64,000 nt of DNA from Larkinella sp049445795 (lineage in GTDB: Bacteria > Bacteroidota > Bacteroidia > Cytophagales > Spirosomataceae): positions 490,269 through 554,268 of the forward strand of contig NZ_JBMSDT010000003.1 in assembly GCF_049445795.1 (NCBI RefSeq), written 5' to 3'. This document shows positions 1 to 9,201 of the stretch, one piece after another; the stretch's first letter is position 1, and each line of letters opens with the position of its first letter. The notes below the pieces were generated by a model. The model was given only the letters and a program-made list of their open reading frames with translations, ran no database searches and was not told the DNA's origin. Both the position numbers and the translations under genes were made by a program.

Positions 1-834
1 CGGAACGTGTTCTTCCCGGCAAATCCGGGCAGCTTTCTGATACGTTTCGATCAGGGCCGGATAATCCCAGCCCCGTACTGTAAGGATTTCGATGCCTTTT
101 TCGGTATCGGTGCGCTGTAAACCGGCGAGTGCTTTCGAAATACTGGCTTTGGTGGTCTGGTATTCAACGGGAACCGAAATCCCGTAGCCATCATCCCAAA
201 CCGACATCAGCAGCGGGACCTGCAAAACCCCGGCCGCATTCATGGTTTCCCAGAACATTCCCTGGGACGTTGACGAATCGCCGATGGTTCCGAAAATAAT
301 TTCGTTACCATTTCGGGAGAACGTCGTCAAAAGATGTAGATGGGGGTTCTGACGATACAGCCGCGATGCGTAGGCCAGCCCGATCGATCTGGGAATCTGG
401 CCTGCCGTCGGGGCAATGTCACCTACGGAGTTGTAAAGTTCGGTTTGGTTGCGCCACCGTCCGTTGTCGTCAAGCCAGCGGGTGGCATAATGGCCGTTCA
501 TCTGACGACCCGCTGAATTGGGATCGGCTTCGAGGTCGGTATGGGCGTAAAGTTGGGCAAAAAACTCGTTCCAGGTTAGTTCACCGAGGGCGGCTACAAA
601 CGTCTGGTCGCGGTAGTAACCGGAGCGAAAGTCACCGGGTTGAAAAGCGTAAGCGGCTGCTAGCTGGGCCAGTTCCTTGCCGTCACCGAAAATGCCGAAC
701 TTGGCGCGCCCCCCCATCACCTCACGTCGGCCCAACAGGCTGGCCGACCGGCTTTCGCAGGCCAGTCGATAGTCCTGCAGGATTTTTTCCTGCGTCAGTG
801 TACCGGTTCTATTTAATGGTTCGTTTGCAATCAC
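1..834 (-). CDS. 2-oxo-acid dehydrogenase E1 component, N-terminal part (partial)
   Basis: Thiamine-diphosphate dehydrogenase that decarboxylates a 2-oxo acid (branched-chain type is the likely class) for transfer to a lipoyl E2. The reverse strand reads without a stop from a GTG at 834 to the window edge, giving 278 residues of the alpha-like half. The cofactor region is visible near residues 182-200 as GTIGDSSTSQGMF, followed by a DDGYGISV segment. An in-frame stop lies six codons upstream of the GTG, so the start must be here or downstream. Bacteroidota often fuse alpha and beta halves in one roughly 700-800-residue chain; whether that holds here cannot be seen because the C-terminus is outside the window. 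Substrate is not determinable from this part. Confidence 0.85.
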   Translation of the reverse strand, partial: MIANEPLNRTGTLTQEKILQDYRLACESRSASLLGRREVMGGRAKFGIFGDGKELAQLAAAYAFQPGDFRSGYYRDQTFVAALGELTWNEFFAQLYAHTDLEADPNSAGRQMNGHYATRWLDDNGRWRNQTELYNSVGDIAPTAGQIPRSIGLAYASRLYRQNPHLHLLTTFSRNGNEIIFGTIGDSSTSQGMFWETMNAAGVLQVPLLMSVWDDGYGISVPVEYQTTKASISKALAGLQRTDTEKGIEILTVRGWDYPALIETYQKAARICREEHVP

Positions 835-1120
835 AGAACAGCCACAGTTTTAGAGGTTTTGTTTACTCGATTCATTGCCTGTTCAACGGTTTCGTTTGTA
901 AGTCAGAAAGATATCGAAAACGAACGATCCTTGAACAAACAAAGAAACTCCGGCGATCGGAGTAAAAATAATATAAAGTTTGGCAGCTTTCAAAAAAACG
1001 ATTTTTTGAGTTTCTTTGTTAAGCGAACAACTGCCAAATAAATGCTGGCAAACCTTTTGTACCCTAATAGGATTGTAACGTAGTCTACCCGTTTATTTGT
1101 AACTAAATTTTTTACACGAA

Positions 1121-1558
1121 ATGAAAAAGGCGTTTTCACTAATCTTGGTTTTTTTGGCAGTTTCGACCATTGCTTTTGCTCAGAAAGGCGTTATCAAGTT
1201 TACCAAAGAGTCGCATGACTTCGGTAAGGTTCCGCAGGGCTCGCCCGTCACGTACACCTTTGAATTTACCAACGTCGGTACGGACCCGGTCGTCATCTCC
1301 AATGCGCAGCCTTCCTGCGGTTGTACGACGCCTGACTGGACCAAAAGCGCGGTTTTGCCGGGCCAGAAAGGTTTCGTGAAAGCCACGTACAATGCGGCTG
1401 CAATGGGTGCCTTCAACAAGAATGTGACGGTGGTCAGCAACGCTGAACGGTCATCGATTGCGTTGAACCTGACTGGGGAAGTGGTAGCGAAAGAGGCACA
1501 GTCGACGGCAGCAACCACGCCGGCCGCTGATAAAAGCAAGAAAAAAGGTACGCGTTAA
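1121..1558 (+). CDS. DUF1573 exported protein
   Basis: A 145-residue exported protein. Residues 1-20 form a signal peptide ending in AFAQ. The rest is a single DUF1573 domain, an immunoglobulin-like fold, with the family signature HDFGKVPQGSPVTYTFEF and the following SCGCT cysteine cluster near residues 65-68. The tail is rich in Ala, Thr and Lys and looks disordered. DUF1573 proteins are common in Bacteroidota envelopes and have no established biochemical role, so none is assigned. The gene stands alone between the divergent E1 gene and the convergent lptD, and has its own terminator. Confidence 0.9.
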   Translation: MKKAFSLILVFLAVSTIAFAQKGVIKFTKESHDFGKVPQGSPVTYTFEFTNVGTDPVVISNAQPSCGCTTPDWTKSAVLPGQKGFVKATYNAAAMGAFNKNVTVVSNAERSSIALNLTGEVVAKEAQSTAATTPAADKSKKKGTR

Positions 1559-1588
1559 TTCCAACCCGGAGGAACGGCTACTTACTCC

Positions 1589-1623
1589 AAAAAGCAAACC
1601 GTCAACGCGGTTTGCTTTTTTTG
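1589..1623 (+). terminator. Rho-independent terminator after DUF1573 gene
   Basis: Stem AAAGCAAACCG pairs with CGGTTTGCTTT across a 4-base loop and is followed by a T-run. It begins about 30 bases after the stop codon. Confidence 0.85.
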
Positions 1624-1726
1624 TTGCCGAATGGTAAACCGTAACGTTTGCAAAGCCGGATAGAGCTGTAAGCCGGGCCGTTGACTAACTCCTGTACTCG
1701 AAGTCGGTAAGGAGGATTTAAACAAA

Positions 1727-1770
1727 AATTTAAAATGTAGAATGATGAACGCCAAATGTAAAAGTGCTGG
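1727..1770. repeat. Solitary degenerate copy of a 7-bp-unit intergenic repeat
   Basis: These 44 bases align without gaps to positions 29824-29867 with roughly 80-85 percent identity by eye, including a shared stretch AAATGTAAAAGTGC. At 29.8 kb the sequence is the left arm of a long hairpin; here I find no matching right arm, so it looks like a decayed or half copy. It lies in the 1559-1855 gap between two convergent genes, which otherwise holds only the terminator. Confidence 0.55.
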
Positions 1771-1855
1771 CCCCGGAGGGACCAAAACAACCTGATTGGA
1801 TGAGTAAGCCAATCCTTCGTACACTCCTAATTATGAACTGCTTCGGCTGTCAGAA

Positions 1856-4789
1856 TCAATAACCGTATCCGTACCCACCGGTCGACCGTCGGCGGCTGAT
1901 TTTCAAATCCTGCAAAATCGACGACCGCACGCGTAGATCGAACGAGTAGAAGTTGGAGCGGAACCGGTTGCCCGAGAACGGCGTGTAGCTGAAATTCATG
2001 TCCCAGCAGTGCAGATCGCGGTGGACCGTGATGGTCGTGAGCGAGGGGGCACCGGCCGAAAAGTCAAAACCGGTCTGGAGCGAGATTTTCCATTTCGGCG
2101 TCAGGCTCAGGTCGCCCGTCACCTGGAGCGTCTGGATGATCTGGCTCTCGATGGGCGTAAACTTGGTCAGGCTGAAGGTATAGCTGAGGTTGACGCTCCA
2201 GGGAATGTTGAAATCGACGTATTCATCCGGGTTTTTGTTGATGTTCCGCAGTTCGGCCGCATCCGCCGGGGTGTTGGCTGTGTTGGGGTTGGGGGCGGTT
2301 TTGGGCTTCTGGGCTCCCTTCGGCGCGAATTGCGTGCTGACAAAAAAGTTCATGTTCTGCAAGTGCGCCAGCCCCTGGCCTTCCGAAATCGCCAGTTTAT
2401 CGATTTTGTTCAGCCGGAAAGCATTGGCATAAGGACCGCTCTGAAAGTACTCCGATTGCTCCGGTACGAAGTAGACACCCGTTGGGTTGGTGGCTTCGCT
2501 CGAATACGCATATGGATCGAAAACCGCCGAAAAGTTGAAGCTGATCTTCTTCAAAATCTGGGTGTTGGCGCTCAGGTTGACCTGCGAAAACTTGAATTTG
2601 GTGGCGTAGGGATTGTAGGAACCCGCCAGACTGATGTTATCGAACAACGAAATCTTCTCGAACTCGCTCTTGGCCGAATCACTCCGGGCGCGCATCTTCA
2701 TTTCAAGCTGGTTCACAAGGCTGTAGCTAATGGCCGCCGACCGGGGCGTATAGGTGGACGAACCCGCCGTTCCGCCCAAGCCCCGAAACTTCGACACCCG
2801 GACCGGCCGGGAGCGGTCGGTGGGGTCCGTGTATTGAATAATTTCCTGCGTAAAGGCGCTCGACAGGTCCGGCGTATAACTGACCGAAATAGAGGGCGCG
2901 ATGGTGTGCCGAATGGCTTCCACCCGCCCGGCCCGGATAAAGAAGGTTCCGTAGGCCCGGGTATTCATCGAGGCACTGAAGGAAAGAAAATAAGTGGCAA
3001 AAATACCGGGTATGGTGTCGATTTCGACGGCTTGCCGTGCCTGGTTATACCGGTAGTCCAACTGTTTGGTGTACACATCCCCGCTCAGCGATACGCCCGG
3101 CGTGAAGTTCAGGTACCGGGCAAGTTTGAAGTTGGGCAGCGAGATGGGTAAGCTGTACCGGCTGATAATCTGGGCGTTGTTCAAAATCGCAGGCAGGTTT
3201 TCAAGCGTAAACGGCAGCAGGTTGGAATTGACGTATTGTTGCTGGTTGGCCACAGCCGCCAGACTGTCGCGCAGCCGTTGCGTGGTATCGCCCCGCAGCG
3301 CCACCGTGGTGATAATCGGAAAGCCAAGACCGGTGGTATCGGCCTGCCGGATCGTATTATTGACCGTTGCCTGGGCATTGAAATCCAGTCCGAGCCGGAA
3401 ACTTTCGTACCAGCGCCCGGTGCCCCCTTTGAGCGCGAAAGGCGCAATCTGGGTGACGGCGAAGTTAAAGCCCGACGAAATATTAGTTTGCCCACTCTCG
3501 CGGAGGCCGGTGGTCGGGTTGAGCCGCCCGAAGTTCTGGCTGACATTCAGGTTGGCCGAACTCGTCACGTACTGACCGAATTTGCGGCTATAGTTTACCC
3601 CCGAATTGGCCGCATTGGAAACGTAGTTCCGCGAACCGAGGGACGTATTCAATTGGTTGTAACTGTTGCTGCTCACGTTGACGTTGGCCGAAAACTGCGA
3701 GTTGCCGCGTGGCCGGGGCGCGTGTGACCAGACGATGCTGAAATCGTTCCGGGGTTTCGAGGCTGTATCGACCAGCGAGGTGGTGCGGTTTCGGGCGTAG
3801 GTCAGGGCAAAGTTACCGCCGTAGCGATACCGCTTGATGTATTCCGACGACAGCCCGAGTCCCCAGCTTCCGTTCGAGTAAATCTGGCCCCGCACGCTCA
3901 TGTTGAGGTACTGGCTGATGGCAAAGTAATAACCGCCCTCGCGGAGGTAAAAACCGCGTCCGTTGGGCTCCTCGCCGTATTGCGGAAAAATGATCCCCGA
4001 GGTTCCAATTTCGTTTTTCTTCGGAACCGGAAAAAAACCAAACGGCAGTGCCAGCGGGGTCGGAATGTCGTTAATCACGAGGTTGAACGGCCCCGAAATG
4101 AGTTGTTTGTTATGAACAACCTTGATCTTGCTGGCGTTGATGTGGAAGTGTGGGGTGGTCAGGTTGCAGGTGGTGTAAATGGCGTTTCGAATGTAGAGGT
4201 TGTCTTCGGCGTCTTTTTTGACGGTTTTTCCGCGCACATTGCCTTCGCCCTGAGCCGTGATGACGCTTTTGATAAAACCTTTCCGGGTTTTGAAATTGTA
4301 GCGGATTTCCTGCGTATCGTACCGGCCGCTATTGTCCTGGAAGACAGGCAATCCTACGGTTTTTCGGGCCGTCGAATCGTAGCGGCCTCTGGCAAATACT
4401 TCATTGGTGGTCCAGTTGAGTTTGATGTAAGCTGCCGTCAGGTGAATGTCGCCGTAATCAACTTTGGCGTCACCGAAAAGTTCAACAATCTGGCCCGTTG
4501 CGTCGAAGAGCGTCGAATCTTTCGCGGAATAGTTGACAGTTGTTTGTAAATTACCATTGTTATTGGCCGTGTCGGGCCTGGCAACCGTGAGTGAATCCCG
4601 GCGGGTGGTATCCACAATCACCGAATTGCCGGAAACTGTCGCCGAAGTTGGCGTGGCCGACCGGGGCGTAAAAGCCGGAACCGTCCGACGCACCGGTTGT
4701 TGCTGCGCGTGCAGTACCAGCGGAAAGCAGATAATCAGGCAACTGACCAGGTTCCGTAAAATAAAGTATGTATTTTTCAGTTGTATCAA
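1856..4789 (-). CDS. lptD: LPS-assembly protein LptD, Bacteroidota type
   Basis: Outer-membrane protein expected to insert lipopolysaccharide into the outer leaflet. The 977 residues begin with a signal peptide (to about residue 28, LVLHAQ), then an OstA-like periplasmic beta-jellyroll region (roughly 85-260, with VDYGDIHLTAAYIKLNW), then a long run of alternating hydrophobic/aromatic strands typical of a large beta-barrel. The GIIFPQYG and GYYFAISQYL segments at the domain junction are typical of this family. The start codon is TTG; no ATG lies before the signal peptide. It is divergent from the amidase and MCE genes, an envelope-biogenesis neighbourhood. The protein is longer than proteobacterial LptD, as is usual in this phylum. 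Confidence 0.85.
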   Translation of the reverse strand: MIQLKNTYFILRNLVSCLIICFPLVLHAQQQPVRRTVPAFTPRSATPTSATVSGNSVIVDTTRRDSLTVARPDTANNNGNLQTTVNYSAKDSTLFDATGQIVELFGDAKVDYGDIHLTAAYIKLNWTTNEVFARGRYDSTARKTVGLPVFQDNSGRYDTQEIRYNFKTRKGFIKSVITAQGEGNVRGKTVKKDAEDNLYIRNAIYTTCNLTTPHFHINASKIKVVHNKQLISGPFNLVINDIPTPLALPFGFFPVPKKNEIGTSGIIFPQYGEEPNGRGFYLREGGYYFAISQYLNMSVRGQIYSNGSWGLGLSSEYIKRYRYGGNFALTYARNRTTSLVDTASKPRNDFSIVWSHAPRPRGNSQFSANVNVSSNSYNQLNTSLGSRNYVSNAANSGVNYSRKFGQYVTSSANLNVSQNFGRLNPTTGLRESGQTNISSGFNFAVTQIAPFALKGGTGRWYESFRLGLDFNAQATVNNTIRQADTTGLGFPIITTVALRGDTTQRLRDSLAAVANQQQYVNSNLLPFTLENLPAILNNAQIISRYSLPISLPNFKLARYLNFTPGVSLSGDVYTKQLDYRYNQARQAVEIDTIPGIFATYFLSFSASMNTRAYGTFFIRAGRVEAIRHTIAPSISVSYTPDLSSAFTQEIIQYTDPTDRSRPVRVSKFRGLGGTAGSSTYTPRSAAISYSLVNQLEMKMRARSDSAKSEFEKISLFDNISLAGSYNPYATKFKFSQVNLSANTQILKKISFNFSAVFDPYAYSSEATNPTGVYFVPEQSEYFQSGPYANAFRLNKIDKLAISEGQGLAHLQNMNFFVSTQFAPKGAQKPKTAPNPNTANTPADAAELRNINKNPDEYVDFNIPWSVNLSYTFSLTKFTPIESQIIQTLQVTGDLSLTPKWKISLQTGFDFSAGAPSLTTITVHRDLHCWDMNFSYTPFSGNRFRSNFYSFDLRVRSSILQDLKISRRRSTGGYGYGY

Positions 4790-4795
4790 AAAAAT

Positions 4796-4803
4796 TATAT
4801 TTG
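4796..4803 (+). promoter_or_regulatory. -7 box (TATATTTG) upstream of amidase gene
   Basis: Perfect match to the Bacteroidota -7 consensus TAnnTTTG in the divergent lptD/amidase gap, about 110 bases before the amidase start. The nearest upstream TTG leaves a spacer of only 12 bases, so the -33 element is not convincing. Confidence 0.45.
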
Positions 4804-4915
4804 CTCGTAAGACAGCGCTGGCGTACGCTGTGAATCGGTCAGGTCGAATTGCCAGTCGGATTCCGGCCGGAGCCAGTTCACAAAGTTAGTCGCTAACTTC
4901 ATTCCAATCACTGCC

Positions 4916-5812
4916 TTGAAACGGTTAAACCTGTTAAAAATTATTAAATCAACCGAGCGAACTGCCGAGACCGCTCCCCGGACAATCTGGCTTGGGGCGT
5001 TATGTCTGCTGGCTATGCTGAGTCTTGTGGCACTACCCGGGATGCGGCCGGTTTTGCCGCAGGATAATCCGAAGCAGGACCAGGCTGCGGCCGAAACCCG
5101 GCCCGGTCGGCTGCGGACGGTGGTGCTGGACCCCGGCCACGGTGGCAAAGATCCCGGCACGATGACCAAACGGAACCGCGAATCGCGCATCGTCTTAAAG
5201 ATCGCCCTCGAATTAGGTCGGCGGATCAAGGAAGAATTACCGGACGTTAAAGTGATTTTCACCCGCTCGACGGACGTATTTATCGAATTGAACGAGCGTT
5301 CGGCGATTGCCAACCGGAACAAGGCGGATCTGTTTATTTCCATCCACGTCAACGCCAGTCCGTCGTCGAGCCGGGTCAACGGGACGGAGACCTACACGAT
5401 GGGTTTGCACAAAACCAACGGCAACCTGGATGTTGCCAAACGCGAGAATGCGGTTATTTTGAAAGAGAGCAACTACCGCGAAAACTACCAGGGCTTTGAT
5501 CCGGACTCGCCCCTGGCGCACATCATGCTGGCCAATTACCAGCACGCGTTCATGAACAACAGCATTGATTTTGCCCAGAAAGTGGAGTGGAGCTTCCGGA
5601 AAAACGCCGAGCGGCCCAGCCGCGGGGTGAAGCAGGCGGGCTTCATCGTTCTCTGGCGGACCACCATGCCCAGTGTGCTGATTGAAACCGGATATATTAC
5701 CAACCCGGACGAAGAACGGTACTTAGCATCCGAAGAAGGGCAACACGAGCTGGCCAACGCTATTTTCCGGGCTTTTAAGGCGTACAAAGACGAAGTCGAT
5801 GCAGAAGAGTAG
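4916..5812 (+). CDS. N-acetylmuramoyl-L-alanine amidase (AmiC/Amidase_3 type)
   Basis: Zinc amidase that cuts the bond between N-acetylmuramic acid and L-Ala in peptidoglycan. The 298 residues have a hydrophobic segment at about 24-42 (signal or anchor), then one Amidase_3 domain. Predicted zinc ligands are His75 (in VVLDPGHGG), Glu89 and His144 (FISIHVNAS); the catalytic Glu257 sits in SVLIETGYITN. No LysM or SPOR domain is seen. The start used is TTG at 4916; no ATG occurs before the hydrophobic segment. Divergent from lptD and 45 bases ahead of the MCE-domain gene, consistent with an envelope operon. Confidence 0.9.
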   Translation: MKRLNLLKIIKSTERTAETAPRTIWLGALCLLAMLSLVALPGMRPVLPQDNPKQDQAAAETRPGRLRTVVLDPGHGGKDPGTMTKRNRESRIVLKIALELGRRIKEELPDVKVIFTRSTDVFIELNERSAIANRNKADLFISIHVNASPSSSRVNGTETYTMGLHKTNGNLDVAKRENAVILKESNYRENYQGFDPDSPLAHIMLANYQHAFMNNSIDFAQKVEWSFRKNAERPSRGVKQAGFIVLWRTTMPSVLIETGYITNPDEERYLASEEGQHELANAIFRAFKAYKDEVDAEE

Positions 5813-5857
5813 ACAAGTTGTTGTTACCTTCGCACCGTTCCTCTATTCACACTCCGC

Positions 5858-6847
5858 ATGAAACTTTCAAAAGAAGCTAAAGTGGGCATTTTGGCCGTGG
5901 TGACACTGGTGATGCTCTATTTCGGATTTAATTTCCTCAAAGGCTCCGATATTTTTTCCCGGTCAAATAAGTACCTCGTCGTGTATGATAATGTGGACGG
6001 ACTGACGGCTTCCAACCCGGTTTTGCTCAATGGGCTGAGCGTCGGGCGGGTGGAGCGAATCGACATCATGCAAGAGCGCAACAACCAACTCCTCGTCACC
6101 CTGGATATCGATAAAAAGATTCAGGTTGGGCGAGGCTCAAAGGCGATTCTGGGCGATGCCGGGGTATTGGGTGGCAAACAGATTGTGCTGCAAATCAATC
6201 AAACCGGAACGGCGCTCGAAAACGGCGATACGCTGGTGAGCGGCAAGGAAGAAGGCCTGACCGCGCTGATCAAAGAGAAAACGCTACCGGTTTTGAACAA
6301 CGCCGATTCACTGATGCTGAACCTCAACCGGATCGTGAAGCAGTTCGACCGGACGGGCCTGATTCTGAACAAAACCCTGGAAGGAGCACAAGCTACTACC
6401 GGTGCCCTGCAACTGACCATCGGCGAAAACCGCGAGAACATCCGGAAACTGATGGCAAATTTGAGCAGCCTGTCGGCGTCGCTGGCCGAAACCGAAAAGG
6501 AAATAAAACCGTTGCTGACCAAAGCCGGCACGTTTGCCGATTCGCTCAACGCCCTTAAACTGAGCCAGACGCTGGCGACGGTCAACCGCTCCGTTAGTAC
6601 GCTGCAACAGATGCTGGCCGACATCAACAGCGGCAAAGGCACGCTGGGCAAGCTGAAGGGCGACGAAGCGCTGTACCGGAACGTGAACAGCGCCACCGCC
6701 AGCCTGGACAAACTGCTGACCGACTTCCGCGAAAACCCCAAACGCTACGTCCACTTCTCGTTGTTTGGGCGGAAAGACAAGAAACCGGCTACCACCCCGG
6801 CCCAGAGCGCTACGGTGGTAGCACCCGCGCCGGATTCAACGCAATAG
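5858..6847 (+). CDS. MlaD/MCE-domain protein
   Basis: Periplasmic substrate-binding component of an ABC-type lipid transfer system (MCE family). The 329 residues have an N-terminal membrane anchor (about 8-25), one MCE domain at about 35-115 containing YDNVDGLTASNPVLLNGLSVG, and a long C-terminal helical/coiled-coil region ending in a Pro/Ala/Thr-rich tail. No permease or ATPase is adjacent, so its partners must be encoded elsewhere. It follows the amidase by 45 bases, and this gap contains a near-consensus -7 box (TACCTTCG, 5825-5832), so it may also be transcribed separately. Confidence 0.88.
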   Translation: MKLSKEAKVGILAVVTLVMLYFGFNFLKGSDIFSRSNKYLVVYDNVDGLTASNPVLLNGLSVGRVERIDIMQERNNQLLVTLDIDKKIQVGRGSKAILGDAGVLGGKQIVLQINQTGTALENGDTLVSGKEEGLTALIKEKTLPVLNNADSLMLNLNRIVKQFDRTGLILNKTLEGAQATTGALQLTIGENRENIRKLMANLSSLSASLAETEKEIKPLLTKAGTFADSLNALKLSQTLATVNRSVSTLQQMLADINSGKGTLGKLKGDEALYRNVNSATASLDKLLTDFRENPKRYVHFSLFGRKDKKPATTPAQSATVVAPAPDSTQ

Positions 6848-6853
6848 AGTTTA

Positions 6854-6953
6854 ACTACGGTTTATCGTTTATGGTTTATAGTGACTAACGCGCTCGTTCA
6901 TCAGGTGTCAGCCACTTTAAACCATAAACCATAAACCATAAACGATAAACTAT
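6854..6953. repeat. Inverted repeat built from 7-bp units (GTTTATG type)
   Basis: The left arm (6859-6881) contains GTTTATC, GTTTATG and GTTTATA; the right arm (6917-6953) contains three AAACCAT units followed by AAACGAT and AAACTAT, the reverse complement of the same words. The arms can pair over about 20 bases, and the right arm has two extra units. The repeat fills most of the gap between the MCE gene and the carboxylase gene. Confidence 0.8.
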
Positions 6954-6972
6954 ACCAACCCGCCTGACAACA

Positions 6973-8598
6973 ATGACCCCACTCCTGGATGAACTCAGCC
7001 GGAAAACCGCCCAGACGCAGCTTGGGGGTGGTTCGAAGAAAATCGACGACCAGCACCGCAAAGGCAAGTTAACGGCCCGCGAACGGATTGATTACCTGGT
7101 CGATCCGGGTACGGCGTTCATCGAAATCGGTTTGTTTGTGGGCGAAGGCATGTACGCCGAGCACGGCGGTTGCCCGTCCGGGGGCGTGGTGGTAGGCATT
7201 GGATACGTTTCCGGGCGGCAGTGCGTGATTGTCGCCAACGATGCGACGGTGAAAGCCGGGGCCTGGTTTCCGATTACGGCTAAAAAGAACCTGCGGGCGC
7301 AGGAAATTGCGATGGAAAACCGCCTGCCGATCATTTACCTGGTCGATAGCGCGGGCGTTTACCTGCCCTTGCAGGATGAAGTGTTTGCCGATAAAGAGCA
7401 CTTCGGGCGGATTTTTCGGAACAACGCCCAGATGTCGGCGATGGGCATTGTGCAGGTAGCCGCCATCATGGGAAGCTGCGTGGCCGGCGGGGCTTATCTG
7501 CCGATTATGTCCGACGAAGCGCTGATTGTGGAAGGCACCGGGTCCATTTTTCTGGCGGGGCCGTACCTGGTCAAAGCGTCGATTGGCGAGGAGGTCGATG
7601 CCGAAACGCTCGGCGGGGCCAGCACCCACAGCGAGATTTCGGGCGTAACGGACAACAAATATCCCGACGACAAAAGCTGCCTGGACGCCATTCGGAACAT
7701 CTTCGATAAAATGGGCGCGCCGGACCAGGCCGGTTTTAACCGCTCGGCTCCGCAAGTACCGGCCCGGAATCCGCAGGAAATTTACGAGTTGCTACCGACC
7801 GACCGTGTCAAACCGTACGACATGCGCGAGGTGATTGCCCGGCTGGTCGACAATTCTGAGTTTGAGGAATACAAGGAACTCTATGGCCAGACAATTCTGT
7901 GCGGGTATACGCGCATCGACGGCTGGGCGGTCGGGATTGTGGCCAACCAGCGCAAAGTCGTCAAGGCGAAGGGCAAAACTGGCGCGGGCGGCACGGCGGG
8001 CCCCGGCGAGATGCAGATGGGCGGAGTGATTTACTCCGATTCGGCCGACAAGGCCGCCCGGTTTATCATGAATTGCAATCAGAAGAAAATACCGCTGGTG
8101 TTTTTGCAGGACGTGACCGGTTTTATGGTCGGCAGCCGGTCGGAGCAAGGCGGCATTATCAAAGACGGCGCCAAGATGGTGAACGCGATGGCCAACTCGG
8201 TGGTGCCAAAATTTACGGTGATTGTCGGTAACTCGTACGGCGCGGGCAACTACGCCATGTGCGGCAAGGCGTACGACCCCCGGTTGATCGTGGCCTGGCC
8301 GACGGCGCAGATGGCCGTTATGAGCGGAGCGTCGGCGGCCAAAACCCTGTTGCAGATTCAGGTGGCTTCGTTGAAGGCCAAAGGCGAAACCATTACGCCG
8401 GAAAAAGAGCAGGAGTTGCTGCAAAAAATCACGAATCAATACAACGAACAACTTTCGCCCTATTACGCGGCTGCCCGGCTTTGGGTCGATGCCGTGATTG
8501 ATCCGCTCGAAACCCGCACCTGGATTTCGATGGGCATCGAAGCAGCCAACCACGCACCAATCACGAAACCGTTCAACGTGGGCGTGATTCAAACGTAG
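6973..8598 (+). CDS. Acyl-CoA carboxylase, carboxyltransferase (beta) subunit
   Basis: Carboxyltransferase that moves CO2 from biotin to an acyl-CoA, in branched-chain amino acid or propionate metabolism. The 541 residues carry the paired crotonase-like carboxyltransferase domains: the N half has LPIIYLVDSAGVYLP and MGSCVAGGAYLPIMSDEA, the C half has VFLQDVTGFMVG and GNSYGAGNYAMCG. The LPIIYLVDSAG and DKEHFGRIFRNNAQMSA stretches resemble methylcrotonoyl-CoA carboxylase more than propionyl-CoA carboxylase, but the substrate cannot be fixed by reading. No biotin-carboxylase alpha subunit is adjacent. Confidence 0.9.
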   Translation: MTPLLDELSRKTAQTQLGGGSKKIDDQHRKGKLTARERIDYLVDPGTAFIEIGLFVGEGMYAEHGGCPSGGVVVGIGYVSGRQCVIVANDATVKAGAWFPITAKKNLRAQEIAMENRLPIIYLVDSAGVYLPLQDEVFADKEHFGRIFRNNAQMSAMGIVQVAAIMGSCVAGGAYLPIMSDEALIVEGTGSIFLAGPYLVKASIGEEVDAETLGGASTHSEISGVTDNKYPDDKSCLDAIRNIFDKMGAPDQAGFNRSAPQVPARNPQEIYELLPTDRVKPYDMREVIARLVDNSEFEEYKELYGQTILCGYTRIDGWAVGIVANQRKVVKAKGKTGAGGTAGPGEMQMGGVIYSDSADKAARFIMNCNQKKIPLVFLQDVTGFMVGSRSEQGGIIKDGAKMVNAMANSVVPKFTVIVGNSYGAGNYAMCGKAYDPRLIVAWPTAQMAVMSGASAAKTLLQIQVASLKAKGETITPEKEQELLQKITNQYNEQLSPYYAAARLWVDAVIDPLETRTWISMGIEAANHAPITKPFNVGVIQT

Positions 8599-8626
8599 TG
8601 CCGACCGCAAACCGTAGTAAACTTTT

Positions 8627-8660
8627 ACCCCTGTCCGAAGCGACCCCTCGCCACAGGGGT
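8627..8660. terminator. Hairpin between convergent genes
   Basis: ACCCCTGT pairs with ACAGGGGT over an 18-base loop. It sits in the 64-base gap between the carboxylase stop and the stop of the minus-strand hydrolase, so it could end transcription from both sides. No strong T-run follows. Confidence 0.55.
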
Positions 8661-8662
8661 TT

Positions 8663-9199
8663 CTAGTCTAGTGTTTTCAACAACCGTAGCCCCTCAGGCC
8701 AGTCGCCGTACCCGGCACCGACGTTAATGTGCCCGGCTTCACCAAGTTGAATGAACTGACTACCCCAGGCATCGGCGAAGAAGGTTGCCCGTTCTAAGGT
8801 GACGTAATAATCGTTCGTGCTGGCCACGACGATGGATGGAAACGGAAGTTTGAGTAGCGGGACCGGGGCAAAACCGGTTGTGCCGGTCGGGTAAGTAGCG
8901 GCTTCGGTATCGCTCGGAGCCACGAGAAAAGCGCCTTTGATCGGTCGTTGGTGGGCTTGTGCCCAGAAGACAATTGTTGCGCAGGCCAGGCTGTGGCCCA
9001 CAAGCAGCACATTCGAGGAACCCGCCGTCAACACGGCGCGGTCGATCTGTTCGACCCAGTCAGAACAAACCGGCGTATCCCAGTCGCGCTGGTTGACGCG
9101 CTGAAACGAGGGGTACTGTTGTTCCCACAGCGTTTGCCAGTGGCCTTCGCCGGAATTACCCAACCCGGGGACAATGAGCACGTTAGAGGTAAACTGCAT
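8663..9199 (-). CDS. RBBP9/YdeN-family alpha/beta hydrolase
   Basis: Small serine hydrolase of 178 residues. It begins with the family signature VLIVPGLGNSGEGHWQ; the nucleophile lies in GHSLA, the acid is probably the Asp in ASTNDYY, and the His lies in GEAGHIN near the C-terminus. Members are cytosolic esterases with poorly known substrates. The ATG at 9199 is preferred over a TTG six bases upstream because it leaves 2 bases after the stop of the kinase gene, which suggests co-transcription with that kinase. Confidence 0.85.
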   Translation of the reverse strand: MQFTSNVLIVPGLGNSGEGHWQTLWEQQYPSFQRVNQRDWDTPVCSDWVEQIDRAVLTAGSSNVLLVGHSLACATIVFWAQAHQRPIKGAFLVAPSDTEAATYPTGTTGFAPVPLLKLPFPSIVVASTNDYYVTLERATFFADAWGSQFIQLGEAGHINVGAGYGDWPEGLRLLKTLD

Positions 9200-9201
9200 A
9201 A

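Noticed and set aside
2009..3151. 380-codon open frame on the plus strand
   Set aside because: Antisense of lptD; Arg/Gly-rich and without motif.
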